Under the pieces are notes generated by a model, which saw nothing but the letters and a program-made list of their open reading frames with translations, was not told the origin of the DNA and searched no databases. Below, piece by piece: positions 1 to 11,474 of a stretch of 64,000 nt of DNA. Position numbers and translations under genes: made by a program. The stretch is taken from assembly GCA_028023455.1 (NCBI GenBank), contig JAQFVV010006245.1:7771331-7835330 (forward strand), written 5' to 3'. This stretch comes from Epiperipatus broadwayi (lineage: Eukaryota; Onychophora; Udeonychophora; Euonychophora; Peripatidae). Position 1 is the first letter of the stretch. The number at the start of each line of letters is the position of its first letter.

Positions 1-692
1 CAATTATTAAAAAAAAATTGTATAGTATAAAAATTACAAAAAAGAAAGAAATCTGGTAATTTTCTTCAAAAATTGAAAATTAAATTTAATAGATTTAGGG
101 TAAATATTAAAAAAATCATGTTAATTACCATATAGAGATATATAAAGTTCGTAAATAAATTGAAATGATGGTTAAAATATTTTAGAAAAATAAACAATGA
201 AATAATATTAACTGTTGATATGAATGTTGATTTATGTTAGAATTTTAAACTAGTGTTAATTACACAGATCCTTTAGCTGCTTGGAGTTACTTCATCATGA
301 ACAATCATATATTAGCAGATTATATATATTTTGAACATATTAATATTAACTTAGCAGCAAAATCATTCTTGCTGAAATTTTAAAACCATCTATACAAAAC
401 AAAACATATAAAAATATTTTTTAAAATATAATTTGATAAAACAAATTGATGGAGGAAAATCACAAAACTTTAATAATAGATATGGAATATTTCTTGAAAT
501 ATTCATTGAAATGCAAAAAAACTGAGAAAAAATTATAATATGTTTAAAAAGAATAAAAAAATGCAATATTATAATAGAGAAAATGATTAATGTAAAATAA
601 AAATAAATTATATATAAAAAATTAACATAAATGTTTTATTAAACATTATAATAAATCATTTTATAGTAGAAGCCTCTGCAATATATATCATT
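1..692. other. AT-rich sequence without a recognised gene
   Basis: Reading both strands shows only AT-rich sequence with frequent stops. No splice-bounded coding stretch or repeat was recognised. A 13-bp word at 650-662 recurs exactly at 996-1008, flanking the element that follows. Confidence 0.6.
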
Positions 693-995
693 GCAAGAAA
701 GACCTCACGCTTGCTTGCAAGCTGAATAGAAACTGTTTCATAAACGCTCAGAGTTTGTGTTTAGATCTAGTTTCTTATTCCTGTCTTTCACTGACAATAA
801 CAAATAGCTTGAAATCATGATCTGAAGGTGGAACTAAAGTTAGAGATAGTGAATGCTTGCTCTGACATTTATGTAAACAAACATACGCTTGACGGTGTTT
901 TTGGTATAACGCCTACTATTGTCATAAATACAAGCGTTAGCAAGTTTTAACTTGCTTTTTGTTTTTCATAAATGTACCTTTGAGGTCTTTCTTAC
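693..995. mobile_element. Short TIR element (MITE-like), about 303 bp
   Basis: The left end GCAAGAAAGACCTCA (693 onward) is matched in reverse complement by the right end TGAGGTCTTTCTTAC (981-995), giving inverted ends of about 15 bp with one mismatch. The interior has more G+C than its surroundings and carries further TTGC/GCAA inverted words near both ends. There is no coding capacity. The word AATAAATCATTTT lies at 650-662 on the left and directly abuts the right end at 996-1008. A 30-bp gap separates the left copy from the left TIR, so it is not a clean target-site duplication. Family unassigned. Confidence 0.6.
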
Positions 996-2229
996 AATAA
1001 ATCATTTTGTAAAAACAATTTCATAAACATAAAGATGAAATAAAATAAAATATTGTGTAGAAAACATATTAATATATATATTTCCCCCCTAAAAAATATT
1101 CTTAATGTATGTATATAAACAAAGTTAAAGTGTTCAAGAACTAAACAGATATAAACATGATACTCATATTTCAGAAAATTGGGATTGTTAATCTCAGTCA
1201 GTTGTGAAGCTAAAACTAAATGAAGATAAATTGTATATAATAATGAAATATAAATGTGCATCTTCAAATATTTATATTTTGTTAGATATTATAATTTTTA
1301 TGATCAATCTAATTTTATACCATGGGAATTTTTTTATACTATTAAAAACATCTATAATGAAATTATTTTCCAAATCTTTAATTGAAATGATTTAATAACT
1401 ATAGAGTTATATCTATATTCCCCAAATCCAAGAAATAATTAAAACGAAGTTAGGATGAAAATATTTTTTAAAATAACAAATCATTTACAAAATTCTTTAA
1501 GTAATAATTTACTAAGGCTGTAACCTTAGAAATAAGCGTCTGAAAAATACGAAGGTAGGGACCTCTATAGGTCTTAAAACACAAGCTTACACTATGAAGA
1601 AAAGAGAGAACCATTAAATAATTGGTATACAAGTATAGTTTTTTTTTTACGTTTATATAAAGCTTTAGGTGGCATTGAATATAACAATTTGTATTTTGAA
1701 AATATGAAATAAAAAGCAAATTCTTTGATTTATTTAAAAAGTATTTAAATACTAAATGAGATGATACTGAAAAAATAGGCAAAAAATATTGAGTTCATTA
1801 GAGTTCCATATTTAGTGTTTTTTATTTTTATAAATGATTTTCTGAATATTACTATTAAAAAAGTCATTATGTAACTCCATTATTATGATTAGTAATAGCA
1901 ATAATAGCATTGCAAAAAAAAAACCTTGACCAAAAGAAAATAGATAAATGGAGGGGGAAAGAATCAAAAGTATGTTTAATACTTTCTCCCGTGAAATATA
2001 AAAATACCATTACTTTAATGAAATGACTTTTATGTACTTTTATAACTCAAATGTATTCTGTGTGATTTGGATTTTCTGCTTATGCAGATGATGATAATGA
2101 ATATGAAGTCAGAAATTAAGAATCAAACATTTTATTAATAATATCAGATATAATAGTATCTTATAAATTTGTATATTCAGAATAAAAATAAATACAATAA
2201 TATTTTAATAATTTTATTTAAATTCTTAA
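996..2229. other. AT-rich sequence without a recognised gene
   Basis: The open frames here are short, low-complexity and without splice context or recognisable motifs. I see no gene or repeat boundary. Confidence 0.55.
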
Positions 2230-2565
2230 ATTACATTCAAATATCAGCCTTTCAAGCTAATTGAGCACTTTTGAGAGTGTTAAATAAATGAATACTTTTC
2301 TCTTCAATCCAAGATATAGTATTTATGCAGGAATAAAAAAGATCCTCTTATTCCTATGACTCAAATTCTTTTATATGAGCAAATCTGAAGTACTGGTGAG
2401 GAGAGCGTGAGTAGAATTCTCACTTTAAATTACTATTTACGATGTTTTTTGACTGAATGATGTTTGACTGAATGACGTTGGTGAAATTACTTAGAATTTA
2501 CTAAATGTCATTCATACTGAAACTTAATTATGAGTAAATAAGCAATTATTTTATCTAGTGCCATG
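2230..2565. repeat. Interspersed repeat family A, single copy
   Basis: This block aligns by eye with each arm of the palindrome at 57501-58131. Shared words in the same order are GCCTTTCAAGC, AATAAATGAATAC, GATATAG..TTTATGCA, CCTCTTATTCCTA, ATATGAGCAAATCTGAAGTACTGG, CACTTTAAATTACTAT and GAATTTACTAA. It is more diverged than the two 57.5-kb arms are from each other, so it is an older insertion. It is a non-coding, MITE-like family. Confidence 0.7.
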
Positions 2566-3804
2566 TTCTTAAAGAAAATATCTACCACCTATGATAAATA
2601 AAGTTCTCTTTATTTCAAAATCTGACTATCATTCTAAATATGACACTAATATAATAAACTTTCATTCATATGTTTAACAAACTATTAAAAGAACAATATA
2701 AAATTGGGGAAGGTGTATACATTTCTATGCCTATACAAAATAACTATTTAAATTTAAACAGAAAATATTTTATCAAAGTCTTTGCACATTCAATATTTAT
2801 GCTATGAATATTAATACCATTACCATTTTAAAAATTACTCTGATAATATCAAGAGCAAATAAAGACGTAGGTCATAACACACATGCCTTCAACATCTTAT
2901 AAATAGAATAGGAAAAATGATGGGATAATTAAACTTTTACCCTTATCTACAAGTGCAAAATTAGCATCATATCACTAACCTAAAAGAACTTTATGAGAAT
3001 AATTCATCATAAACATTGGCCAATACCATAAATAATTCATCCATGATGTATTGTACTTCAAGACATACGAAAATAGTTGCAAACGCATACTATTTATCAT
3101 ATAATAATAACAATATAAATATGATATGAAAGACTAGTAAACTCCATTATATTGACAATAAAATAATTAGGCATAAGCATTATAAATCAATGATTCATAA
3201 AAATAATGCATCCATCTCCAAATAAATGTTACTTCATCCAGACTATTTGCTAAACAATCCTATATTAAATATCCATATTACCTTTGTTGATATAGCAATG
3301 CAAATATATTTTGAGAACTCCAATACCCATACATGGTATACAAATATTATACATAAATTACTAGCAAAAAATATTATAAACATAAAGGAAAAATTTATAG
3401 ATAACTTTATAGCTAAAAAAGATTAATATATATAATACCGCTTGTGTGCTATTAACTAACAGTTGAATATAATTGGAAGATTTAAATAAAGTTAAATTTT
3501 TTTAAAGACATTTAATACTTAATATTAGATGATAGAAATAATCCAATATATAAATACAACTAAAATACCAACCATCACAAACCTTCAGAGAATAATATGA
3601 ATATAATTAAACAGAAAAATATTAAAACCTATTACTAATATTATATTCACCAACTCTTATTATTTCTAATCTTCATAATTTGATGTTTAAATCCACGCTG
3701 TATAAAATTTGAACATTTTTTCATGCCTTTCTAAGTATCAGGCTTATAGACAATCCAGTTATAATGCAAACTAATAGTCTATAAATGAATATTTATCATT
3801 TTAT
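2566..3804. other. AT-rich sequence without a recognised gene
   Basis: No coding or repeat structure is recognised. A 66-codon open frame at 3226-3426 has AT-driven composition, no domain and no splice context, and I do not call it a gene. Confidence 0.55.
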
Positions 3805-4400
3805 GAAAAAACTAATTTCAATACATATACCATAATAATAATAATTCATAAGATAGGCTCATTTACAACTCAAACTCCAAAAGTCGTTTTAGTAAACTTG
3901 CAAAAAATAGTCACTTTCTCATATCAATGTTAATTTATCAATTAGACAAAAATTGTCAACATTTTATCTGATTAACCATGTGATTATATGATTAATAAAT
4001 TATATTGACATTTAAAAACGTGAAACTTTATATGAGAATAATTTTTATAAAATATATAAAACTGTTTAAAATTCGAATAGTATTTAAGATTTTAAATCTA
4101 ATAAATTTTAATATGCTCATAAATAAACAATGCATATTAAATATATAAAGCTAAGAATATATTATTTTATCAAGAAACTAACTCCATTGTGCATTTCATA
4201 GTAGTAATAATAATTCATAATTCAGAATCAAATAACTATTTTAACAATTTGTAAAAAATGTACACTTTTCTGTATCAAGGTTAATCTATTAATTAGACAA
4301 AAAGTCCAAATTTATCTATCTATCACATTATTATATAATTAATAAGTCACTCATAAACCATATTTTATCTTACTGATAAATTAACATTGATATGAGAAAG
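3805..4400. repeat. Diverged duplicated block with an exact 27-bp inverted repeat
   Basis: 3914-3940 and 4374-4400 are exact reverse complements over 27 bp (left copy begins CTTTCTCATATCAATG). In addition, 3805-3995 and 4165-4350 are diverged direct copies. They share an ATAATAATAATTCATA word, a TTAATYTATNAATTAGACAAAAA word and a TTATATRATTAATAA word in the same order. The arrangement fits a rearranged non-autonomous foldback element. No coding capacity. Confidence 0.55.
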
Positions 4401-5170
4401 ACAGAATTGTTTACAGGTTTATTACAATTTTTCTACAGGAATTTGAATTGAAAATTATGATTAATAGCTTACTTTCTCTATCAATAAATTATATACTTTC
4501 AGTGCTATTTATTTATTATCCATAGTTTATTCATTAGCTTATAAAAATTGGACCTGCTTATAGTTCAGTTCAGCTGGTCACGATTGCCAACCTGGAACTC
4601 CAGTAGTGGTTTGCAGAGAGTGACACAATCTTAAAAGGATGATAAAAGAGGCTTACTTTATCTCTAGAGATGGTGACACCATAAATAGAAAAGGCTCTTG
4701 CTACAAAATATCCAAGAAATGGAATGCATAATCATTTCATTTGCATAAATTTACATCGCTCCTCATCAATTTCTTATATTTTTACAAAATGGCTATAAAT
4801 ATGAGGGCTTTGACCCTTGAAAGCACTTAGTCATTTGATTATATATATATTAAAATAAAAATAATATATACTTTTCTTTATTTGTTTTTAGCTTAGTGTG
4901 CTTGTGTATGTCAGCACATTTTATATATTTTGATTTACAATTTATATTCTAATTTATATTTGAAACTGTAAGATGATTTACTGAATACTTTGTGAAAGCT
5001 GCTATTATATAAAGTTTCATCCATTTAAATGTCAAAGTGGCTGAATAAAGATAGACCATTTTTGTTAACAGATTAGTGTTTATAGAAGAAAGAAGGTATT
5101 CTTACAACTTTACTAGGAGTTTGACTTAGTAAAATATTTTTAAAACTTTGTGAATTTTGATTTATATATA
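4401..5170. other. AT-rich sequence with a less AT-rich island at 4550-4710
   Basis: No gene is recognised. At about 4550-4710 the composition is visibly richer in G+C than its flanks, as in TTCAGCTGGTCACGATTGCC and onward. There is no open frame of note and no splice pair. It may be an old SINE or exonised repeat. Confidence 0.45.
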
Positions 5171-6162
5171 CACCTGGGTCTCTTTCTATGTGGACTTATT
5201 TAACACGATTTTGAAGTTACGCGATTCGTGTTTCACCAGAAGTCGAACTCCAATAATGCGCTATTACTTTAAATAATAAATTTTGCACACTTACGTTATA
5301 TTGAAAGTAATAGCACATTTGACTTTCATCTTAGTAATTTCAATATTTTCAGTGCTTTATAATAGTAAGATTTTATGCAATAATGAAATTAAAATCATGA
5401 TTTCCACATTTTATGTATACACACATTGAATTTTACAAGATTATAATGTAAATTTGTTCAAACATTGTGCATGTTAATTTTGCATTTTAAATCACATTCT
5501 GTTTTTGCTTTTTAACAAAGAACGTAATCAATTATTAATCATTTAGTGTCTAACAAGTTTATTTTTAAAAGTTGAGTAATAGCAGTGAAACAAAATTTGA
5601 TTTTTAAATGGAATTGAAAATTAAAAAATTAAAGACAAAAATAAAAATTTAATATTTAGTTGTTTTAATTAAATTTTTCCCAGCAGTGGTGAATAAATGT
5701 CTTTTTATTATCATAAGTCTAAGTTCATAAACAATTAATAAAATCATTGTCTCAAAGATTAATTATGTTGCCTCTTGTGAGAATCTGATTTTAAATGAAC
5801 GTGTATTTCGACAAATAGCAATAATAATTAAAACGTTTATAAAAAGATGTAAATTACTATACTGTAAATTATGCATAAAAATATATTATTTTAAATAAAA
5901 TTAAATATTATAGTTAAAAAAAGTTTGTCTTGTATCAATTTTTTTCAAATTTGAAATTTTTTATTAGTCAGATTTTATTTCTTATTTTTTTTTTGCGCGA
6001 ATTTTAAAGTATTTTATGTTGGGGCTTTGCTTTTATGCAAATTTTGAAAAATCACAGACTGCATCCCCCCTTTTTCAATGTAAGTTACATCTATTTTTGC
6101 GCAATTTCATTTGCGCACATTTTCTGAGGAACCTATCTATCGCATAAAATGAGACCCAGGTG
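5171..6162. mobile_element. Non-autonomous TIR element, about 0.99 kb
   Basis: The ends are perfect 12-bp inverted repeats, CACCTGGGTCTC at 5171-5182 and GAGACCCAGGTG at 6151-6162. Both are flanked by TA, so a TA target duplication (Tc1/mariner-type) is possible but not provable in such AT-rich flanks. The right subterminal region repeats TTTGCGC and the interior is AT-rich with no transposase frame, so the element is non-autonomous or fully decayed. Confidence 0.65.
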
Positions 6163-7379
6163 TATTATAACACTTCTGTTACATAGCACACAATAACATA
6201 TTGTGCACAAATATATATAAAGTTAAAAGTAAAAGTAGAAATAAACACAGACAAAAATTTTGTAGATATTTTTTTACATTTTCTTGAATAAAATAATCAT
6301 AGATAAAGATTAAATAATTTTGAATTTAGAATTTTATTATAAATTAAATAGTTTAAAAAGGTCTAAATAAATAATATTGTTTTCTGATTTAAAATTAAAA
6401 ACAAGCATATTTTATGATAAAATAGAACTGATAATTGTAAACATTTCTATTATTTATTTTTAAAAAATATTTTAATTAAAATGTGTAGATCATACTTTTG
6501 ATAAAACTTCAAATTAACTTTCAATTAAAAGGAATTGAAATCATTAACTTATTCTAATCACAATAAAAAACAGTTTTTAATTTAGTGTTTTTGTCACCTT
6601 AGCTGACTATATAAAAGAGTATATTAAAAATAGTTTTTAGTTTTGACTAATAGTTTTTTTGGCTAATAATATGTTGAGAAGCAGTTGGCAATAATTATAG
6701 CTGTCCAGAAGTAGCTAGCTAGCAGAGTAGTCAGATCAGGTTAGAAAAGTAACATGGATCAGATGTAGTGGAATTCAAGACAGAAGAAAGCAGCTTCTAT
6801 TAGTTCACTGTGCTGGATTTTTGATTTATGAAATCTGACCCAGCTTTCTGTGTTAGCATGCACAAATGTGGACAAGACAGTTTTCTGGCCTGAAATCTAA
6901 GTGGAACCAAGGGTATGCCAATATTTACCTGAGTATACCTTCCTGATGTGACTATAAACCAGTCTCACCAAGAATAGCAAGCTCACCAAGAGAATTCCTT
7001 AGCTTGATGAAGAATTAGTTATACATATGCTATTTCACCTATATGCAGAGATCACAGATGAACATATATACATGAAGCATAATTAGTAAGTTATTTTAGT
7101 AATTTCTTAAAATGATATTTCAAAACCTATATATTTTAATTTAGAAACATAATTACGAGCAACCTGTGATAATGATATATATATGTATATCAAGTCTAAT
7201 ATTTTAAATAATTTATTTAGTAAAAAGAACATTTTAAAAAGAGAGACATTTTAAATTTAAAGATGTTGATAGGTAATCAATCAACAATCAAAAATTGACC
7301 TGTCAAAAAAAATTGACTATTTTTTTAAAAAAAAAAGAAAAAAACTAATCAGTAAAGAAAGAATTTGATAACTGATTCA
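6163..7379. other. AT-rich sequence with a less AT-rich island at 6660-7030
   Basis: No gene is assigned. The stretch 6660-7030 has clearly higher G+C than its flanks (for example GTGGACAAGACAGTTTTCTG) but every frame is interrupted and no splice-bounded exon is convincing. It may be an old repeat. Confidence 0.45.
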
Positions 7380-8050
7380 AATTAATATATTAATATTTTT
7401 ATATACACATGTATATGTGAATTTTATGTATTTTCCAAATGGAATTAATTATGAAAGATATTTGTAATAATTCTATTATTTTGATAAATTCAAATATGAT
7501 AAAAAAAAAAGAATTTTATTTATATGTTAGTCAATTGTATGCTTTATGTAAACCCATTGCAGTATCTTATATCATTTAAAAGTGATAACTAAAAATGTTT
7601 ATTTTATAACAAGTCAAATAGGTTCAGAAATTATTGTGCCACATGTATGTGTGTGTATATATATATATCACTGTGTGTCAAATAGCACATATAAATTTTA
7701 ATTATTTATTTTATTATTTTATGAAAATTCAAATATGTTCAGAAATTATTGGCCATATGTCTGTGTGCTGAATGTGTTTTAAATAAACCTATTGGAACAT
7801 ATATGTAAACCAGAATATAGTAACTTGAATTTTGTATATTAATCAAGTAAACACACATGTAAAAGTTAATCATTTTTTAAATTTTATTAAATGTCAATTG
7901 AAATGTATTAATTGTATATTATAAAACATGCATCTGTGCACATATATGTATATGTATTTTAAGTAATCCCATTAAGAGATATTGTAAATCAGTATAATAA
8001 CTTGAATTTTGTATTATTATTATAAATCACAATGTAATATTTTTTTATAT
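7380..8050. repeat. Degenerate tandem repeat, unit about 110-190 bp
   Basis: Recurring words in order include AAATATGTTCAGAAATTATT-like segments near 7617 and 7730, ACACATGTA/ATATGT..TGTG blocks, and AACATATATGTAAACCAGAATATAGTAA near 7796 echoed by GATATTGTAAATCAGTATAATAA near 7978. Each of the latter is followed by CTTGAATTTTGTAT. Copies are strongly diverged and contain no coding frame. Confidence 0.5.
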
Positions 8051-9313
8051 TAATCAAAATCAGAAGGCTTATATAGGTATAGCCATATTCTAGAAACCTT
8101 AACTTCATTTTTTGTTATTGTTATTAATAAACTCATATTCAATTATTAAAATTATTTCAATGACTTAATTCTATATAGTTTTTAGATCTTATGTATTGCA
8201 TCATCTCTTGATCATAGTTGCAGTTATAGATCTTGTTCTCTGAGCTAGATTTGTGCATAACAGTCTTATATATGGAAGAGGATGTATTTAGTGCAGGGGC
8301 ATTCCAGTATGATATTGTCCTGGTTTGGCATGAGGATTATATTCTTCAAAGTCCATGCACTACATTTTATTTTAGCTTAGTCTTAATAAAAATTAAATTT
8401 ATAGTTGTCCAGTACATTAATGTTACTAAGTGTCCAACACAAATATTCTGATGGATTAGCACTTAAGTTTGTGCATCCAAATTAATGATTAAATAAATAC
8501 CCATGCTGAAAAAGGCTAAATAGTTGACCTGGTCTGTAGTAGACCTATTTCAAATCCAGTCACAAGATTGACTGTTGATTTATTTTAATTGATGATCATT
8601 CATGATGATAGATAATTATTACTTATACCTATTTTTGACTTAATGACAGGTTGATGTGTGGTTAATTATACTTATAGTTACTAGGCTGATGTCTCAGAGA
8701 TCTTATGCTCTTATAGAATATATAAAATTACTTATATATTTTGTAATATTAAACATTATTTTAATATCTTTTACTTTAATATCTATCCTTTAATAATATT
8801 ACTTTAATATTTGTATACTTTAATATCCTACTTAAATTTCATTATTGTTTAAAAATATATATTTATATTTTATTGAACTGGAGTTGATGATGATTTTCCA
8901 TCATCCCAGGTTCACCCACATTTATCTTGGTCATGATGATTTCCATTACCTCACCTTTACATCATCATTACTCCCATCCCATTATAATATATATATTGTA
9001 ACGGGCACATACGTACATTACATTATTTTTTATTAGTAAACATATAAAAAAAAAAGTTCGCCAATAAAAATTTCTTTTTTAAGAATTAAAATAAAAAAAT
9101 CATCTTAAACTCGCATATATATAAAATCGCACAGATAAATAATTATTAAAATAAAACTTTATTAAAGAAAAAGTATTTTAAAACTAAATTTTCAGAAAAG
9201 ATTTAGAGATAAAAATATATATTTAAGTTTGAAAACAGATTAATTAATCTTTTGTAAAATGGAAATGATTATTTTAATTAGTAAACTAGCCTTGGGCATC
9301 TAAAATGTATAAG
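8051..9313. other. AT-rich sequence; unassigned island and (TA)n junction
   Basis: The segment around 8230-8450 is less AT-rich and open for 72 codons but matches no family I know and has no splice context. 8895-8970 is rich in CATCAT/ATGATG words, as at some LINE 3' ends. At about 8985-9005 a TA tract passes into TTGTAAC, a junction seen again at 27.26 and 58.34 kb. No gene is called. Confidence 0.45.
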
Positions 9314-9318
9314 CAACA

Positions 9319-9834
9319 GTCAGATAGGAAAACAATAGGAACAGAATGGCCAATGAAAGAAATCCATCGGGGAAATCGAACCTCAATGGAAGGATCATCA
9401 TCAACGATGACGTAACGTCCATTGGATCCTAAAGTTATGTATAAAAGGAAAAAATTGGAAATAAAAAGTGATTTTGTTTAATTAATTAGTTATTACGATG
9501 TGACTATATGTGTTAGTGTGGAGTTGAAGGAGAAGGGATTGAAAAGACGCACTCTTCAATCCTTTCAGTTTTGTTAAAAAAAAAAGAGAGAGAGAAATGA
9601 CATCATTTTTTTCTACATTAAGGACCAACTAAACTAAAAGACCTCTGGATAAATAAATAAAAAAACAACGGCTAACTCAAACAATCTTTTTAGGATGGTA
9701 TGGGAATTCATGTTCAAATGGCAAGCAACAGATAAAGATGAACTGTTTTAAACCATAAGAACTTTATAATTAATGAACATTAAATTAAAAACTTTCCGTA
9801 TTTAAAATAATTAAGAAATAGAATCCTATCTGAC
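9319..9834. mobile_element. 516-bp element with 10-bp TIRs and 5-bp target duplication (solo-LTR-like)
   Basis: CAACA (9314-9318) is directly followed by GTCAGATAGG (9319-9328). Its exact inverse CCTATCTGAC (9825-9834) is directly followed by CAACA (9835-9839). This gives perfect 10-bp ends and a perfect 5-bp flanking duplication. The interior carries a promoter-like cluster (9405-9450) and an AATAAA about 210 bp further on (9652). That order would suit the U3-R-U5 layout of a solo LTR, but the ends are not TG..CA, so a DNA element with a 5-bp duplication is the alternative. No coding capacity. Confidence 0.65.
9405..9450 (+). promoter_or_regulatory. CRE-like, inverted CCAAT and TATA cluster
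   Basis: TGACGTAACG lies at 9408-9417 (CRE-like, within the near-palindrome GACGTAACGTC). CCATTGG at 9419-9425 contains an inverted CCAAT box, and TATAAAAGG is at 9440-9448. Order and spacing resemble a compact RNA polymerase II core promoter, which would start transcription near 9470 on the plus strand. It sits inside the 9319-9834 element, so it may be the element's own promoter. Confidence 0.4.
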
Positions 9835-9974
9835 CAACATTATTTATTATTTAGTTATAATTTTATTTAATGTATTTCTTTTGTAAAATCATTTCCATTT
9901 ATTTATTTATTTGTTCTTTAAGTTTTATTATGATTTCTGTTTTTCATTAAACTAGTTATATAAATATTAAACTT

Positions 9975-10790
9975 AAGTCGGGCGTGAATGGCTATATAGA
10001 TTTGTAAAGTTATATTAGGAGAGGGTAATCTTAGGTTATTCATTTTGTAGTTGAATTAGGTCAATGGATTGGATATATTGGTGTAATTAGTAGATGTAGT
10101 ACGAGATTCGCTAGGGGCAGAATCGCTATTATATGCCGCACACACTCGTTTTGCCTATGGGAGGACTTATAAGATGGAGACCACAGTTCCTTCCTATGGA
10201 GTTTTTTTTATTATTGCTCTCATCGTCAGATAGATGTAATATTCCTATCTGACGAGAAGCAGTTTCTTCTCTTAACCTAATTGTGCTGCCATATTCGTAT
10301 TACATTGAACACATCGATATATCAGATGGATTGAAGTTTGGTTTGACTGTGAACCTTTGGCCTAAGGTTAAACAAGGATTGAATATTTTCTTTTCAAATG
10401 CAAATCTATGTAGTCTATTCATACTCGACACTCTAAATAAAAATGCATTAAATTTAAGTTAGGTATAGACGCTTGCATGGGTTTGTTACCGGTTGATTAT
10501 GTTTTTGGTTTTCATATTCGATCAAAATATATATAGACATTCGGTAAATACTGATACCTTACGGTGAGTATCTAAAATGTATTTATTCGGATGTCTTTTA
10601 AGTTATTGGTGTTAATGCAAGCATCTTATGGTGAATGCTATTGGGTTACTTATAAATTTCCCTCTGCAATTGACGGTATCAATGATTTTGTATTTTGATC
10701 GTTTATGTTTATTTTGAAATGTTTTTGACTGTAGAATCTATGTAACCGATCTATACTCAACATTTTTAAATAAATCTGTGCGAACTAATA
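9975..10790. other. CpG-retaining tract
   Basis: About 20 CpG dinucleotides are visible here, against about one per kb in typical parts of the window. The sequence is otherwise moderately AT-rich with no long open frame. Retained CpG in a CpG-depleted genome suggests a germline-unmethylated segment such as a promoter region, or a young insertion. No exon was identified. Confidence 0.45.
10223..10255. repeat. 11-bp stem hairpin sharing the GTCAGATAG word
   Basis: TCGTCAGATAG (10223-10233) and CTATCTGACGA (10245-10255) form a perfect 11-bp stem with an 11-nt loop. The stem repeats the terminal word of the element at 9319-9834, so this may be abutting ends of a related copy. Confidence 0.55.
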
Positions 10791-11312
10791 ATAGTATAAA
10801 ATTTAAAATGTAAATTAAAAATCTAAAATAAAAGTAAAAATAATGTTAAATGTTAAAGTAAACATATTAAAATAATAATGTTAAATCTTATATATATATA
10901 TGTGTGCGTAAATAAATTTTTGTATGTTAATTACTGGCAGTGGCTTATTTTATTTATTTTTTAATATTGAAATATAATTAGATAAGATATTATATTATTC
11001 AATCTCTGCTACTCCCTGAGCTTGTGACTTGGGCTAACGACCGGGATCAAAATTTAAAAAAAAAAAAAATTTTTTTTTTTACTTACGTATCTGCCTACTT
11101 TATACATTTTTCTAGGTTCAAATGCCTAGATGGCGCCCTGTAGTGCAGATCACGGTACGCTTCTATTCTCTGGATCATTATAATATATATATATATGTAT
11201 ATTGATACAAAGATTTTCATGTGTATACTAATTATAAAAATCATACATGGATCAACCCACAAAGTATATCATTTATATATATATGTAATGATAAATAATA
11301 TTTCAATAATGA
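10791..11312. other. AT-rich sequence without a recognised gene
   Basis: 11050-11080 contains a poly-A run followed by poly-T. 11105-11165 is less AT-rich (includes TAGATGGCGCCCTGTAGTGC) and may be a repeat fragment. A TA tract lies near 11181. No gene is seen. Confidence 0.45.
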
Positions 11313-11474
11313 ATAACTATAATGACATGTGAAAATTTTACAAATCTGATGTGTTGTGATGTGATGTATTGTGGTCCACTTGCTTATTGTAAAAAGTTAT
11401 CAAACTTGGCAGCTAGAGGGCAGTTCAATTATTATTTAAATAGATTTGTAAAAATTTCACGTCATTATAGTTAT
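11313..11474. mobile_element. Palindromic MITE-like element, about 160 bp
   Basis: The left arm from 11313 (ATAACTATAATGACATGTGA and on through ATTTTACAAATCT) is mirrored by the right arm ending at 11474 (AGATTTGTAAAAATTTCACG through TTATAGTTAT). Arms are about 33 bp with few mismatches. The interior holds GTGATGTGATGT-type short repeats. No coding. Confidence 0.6.
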
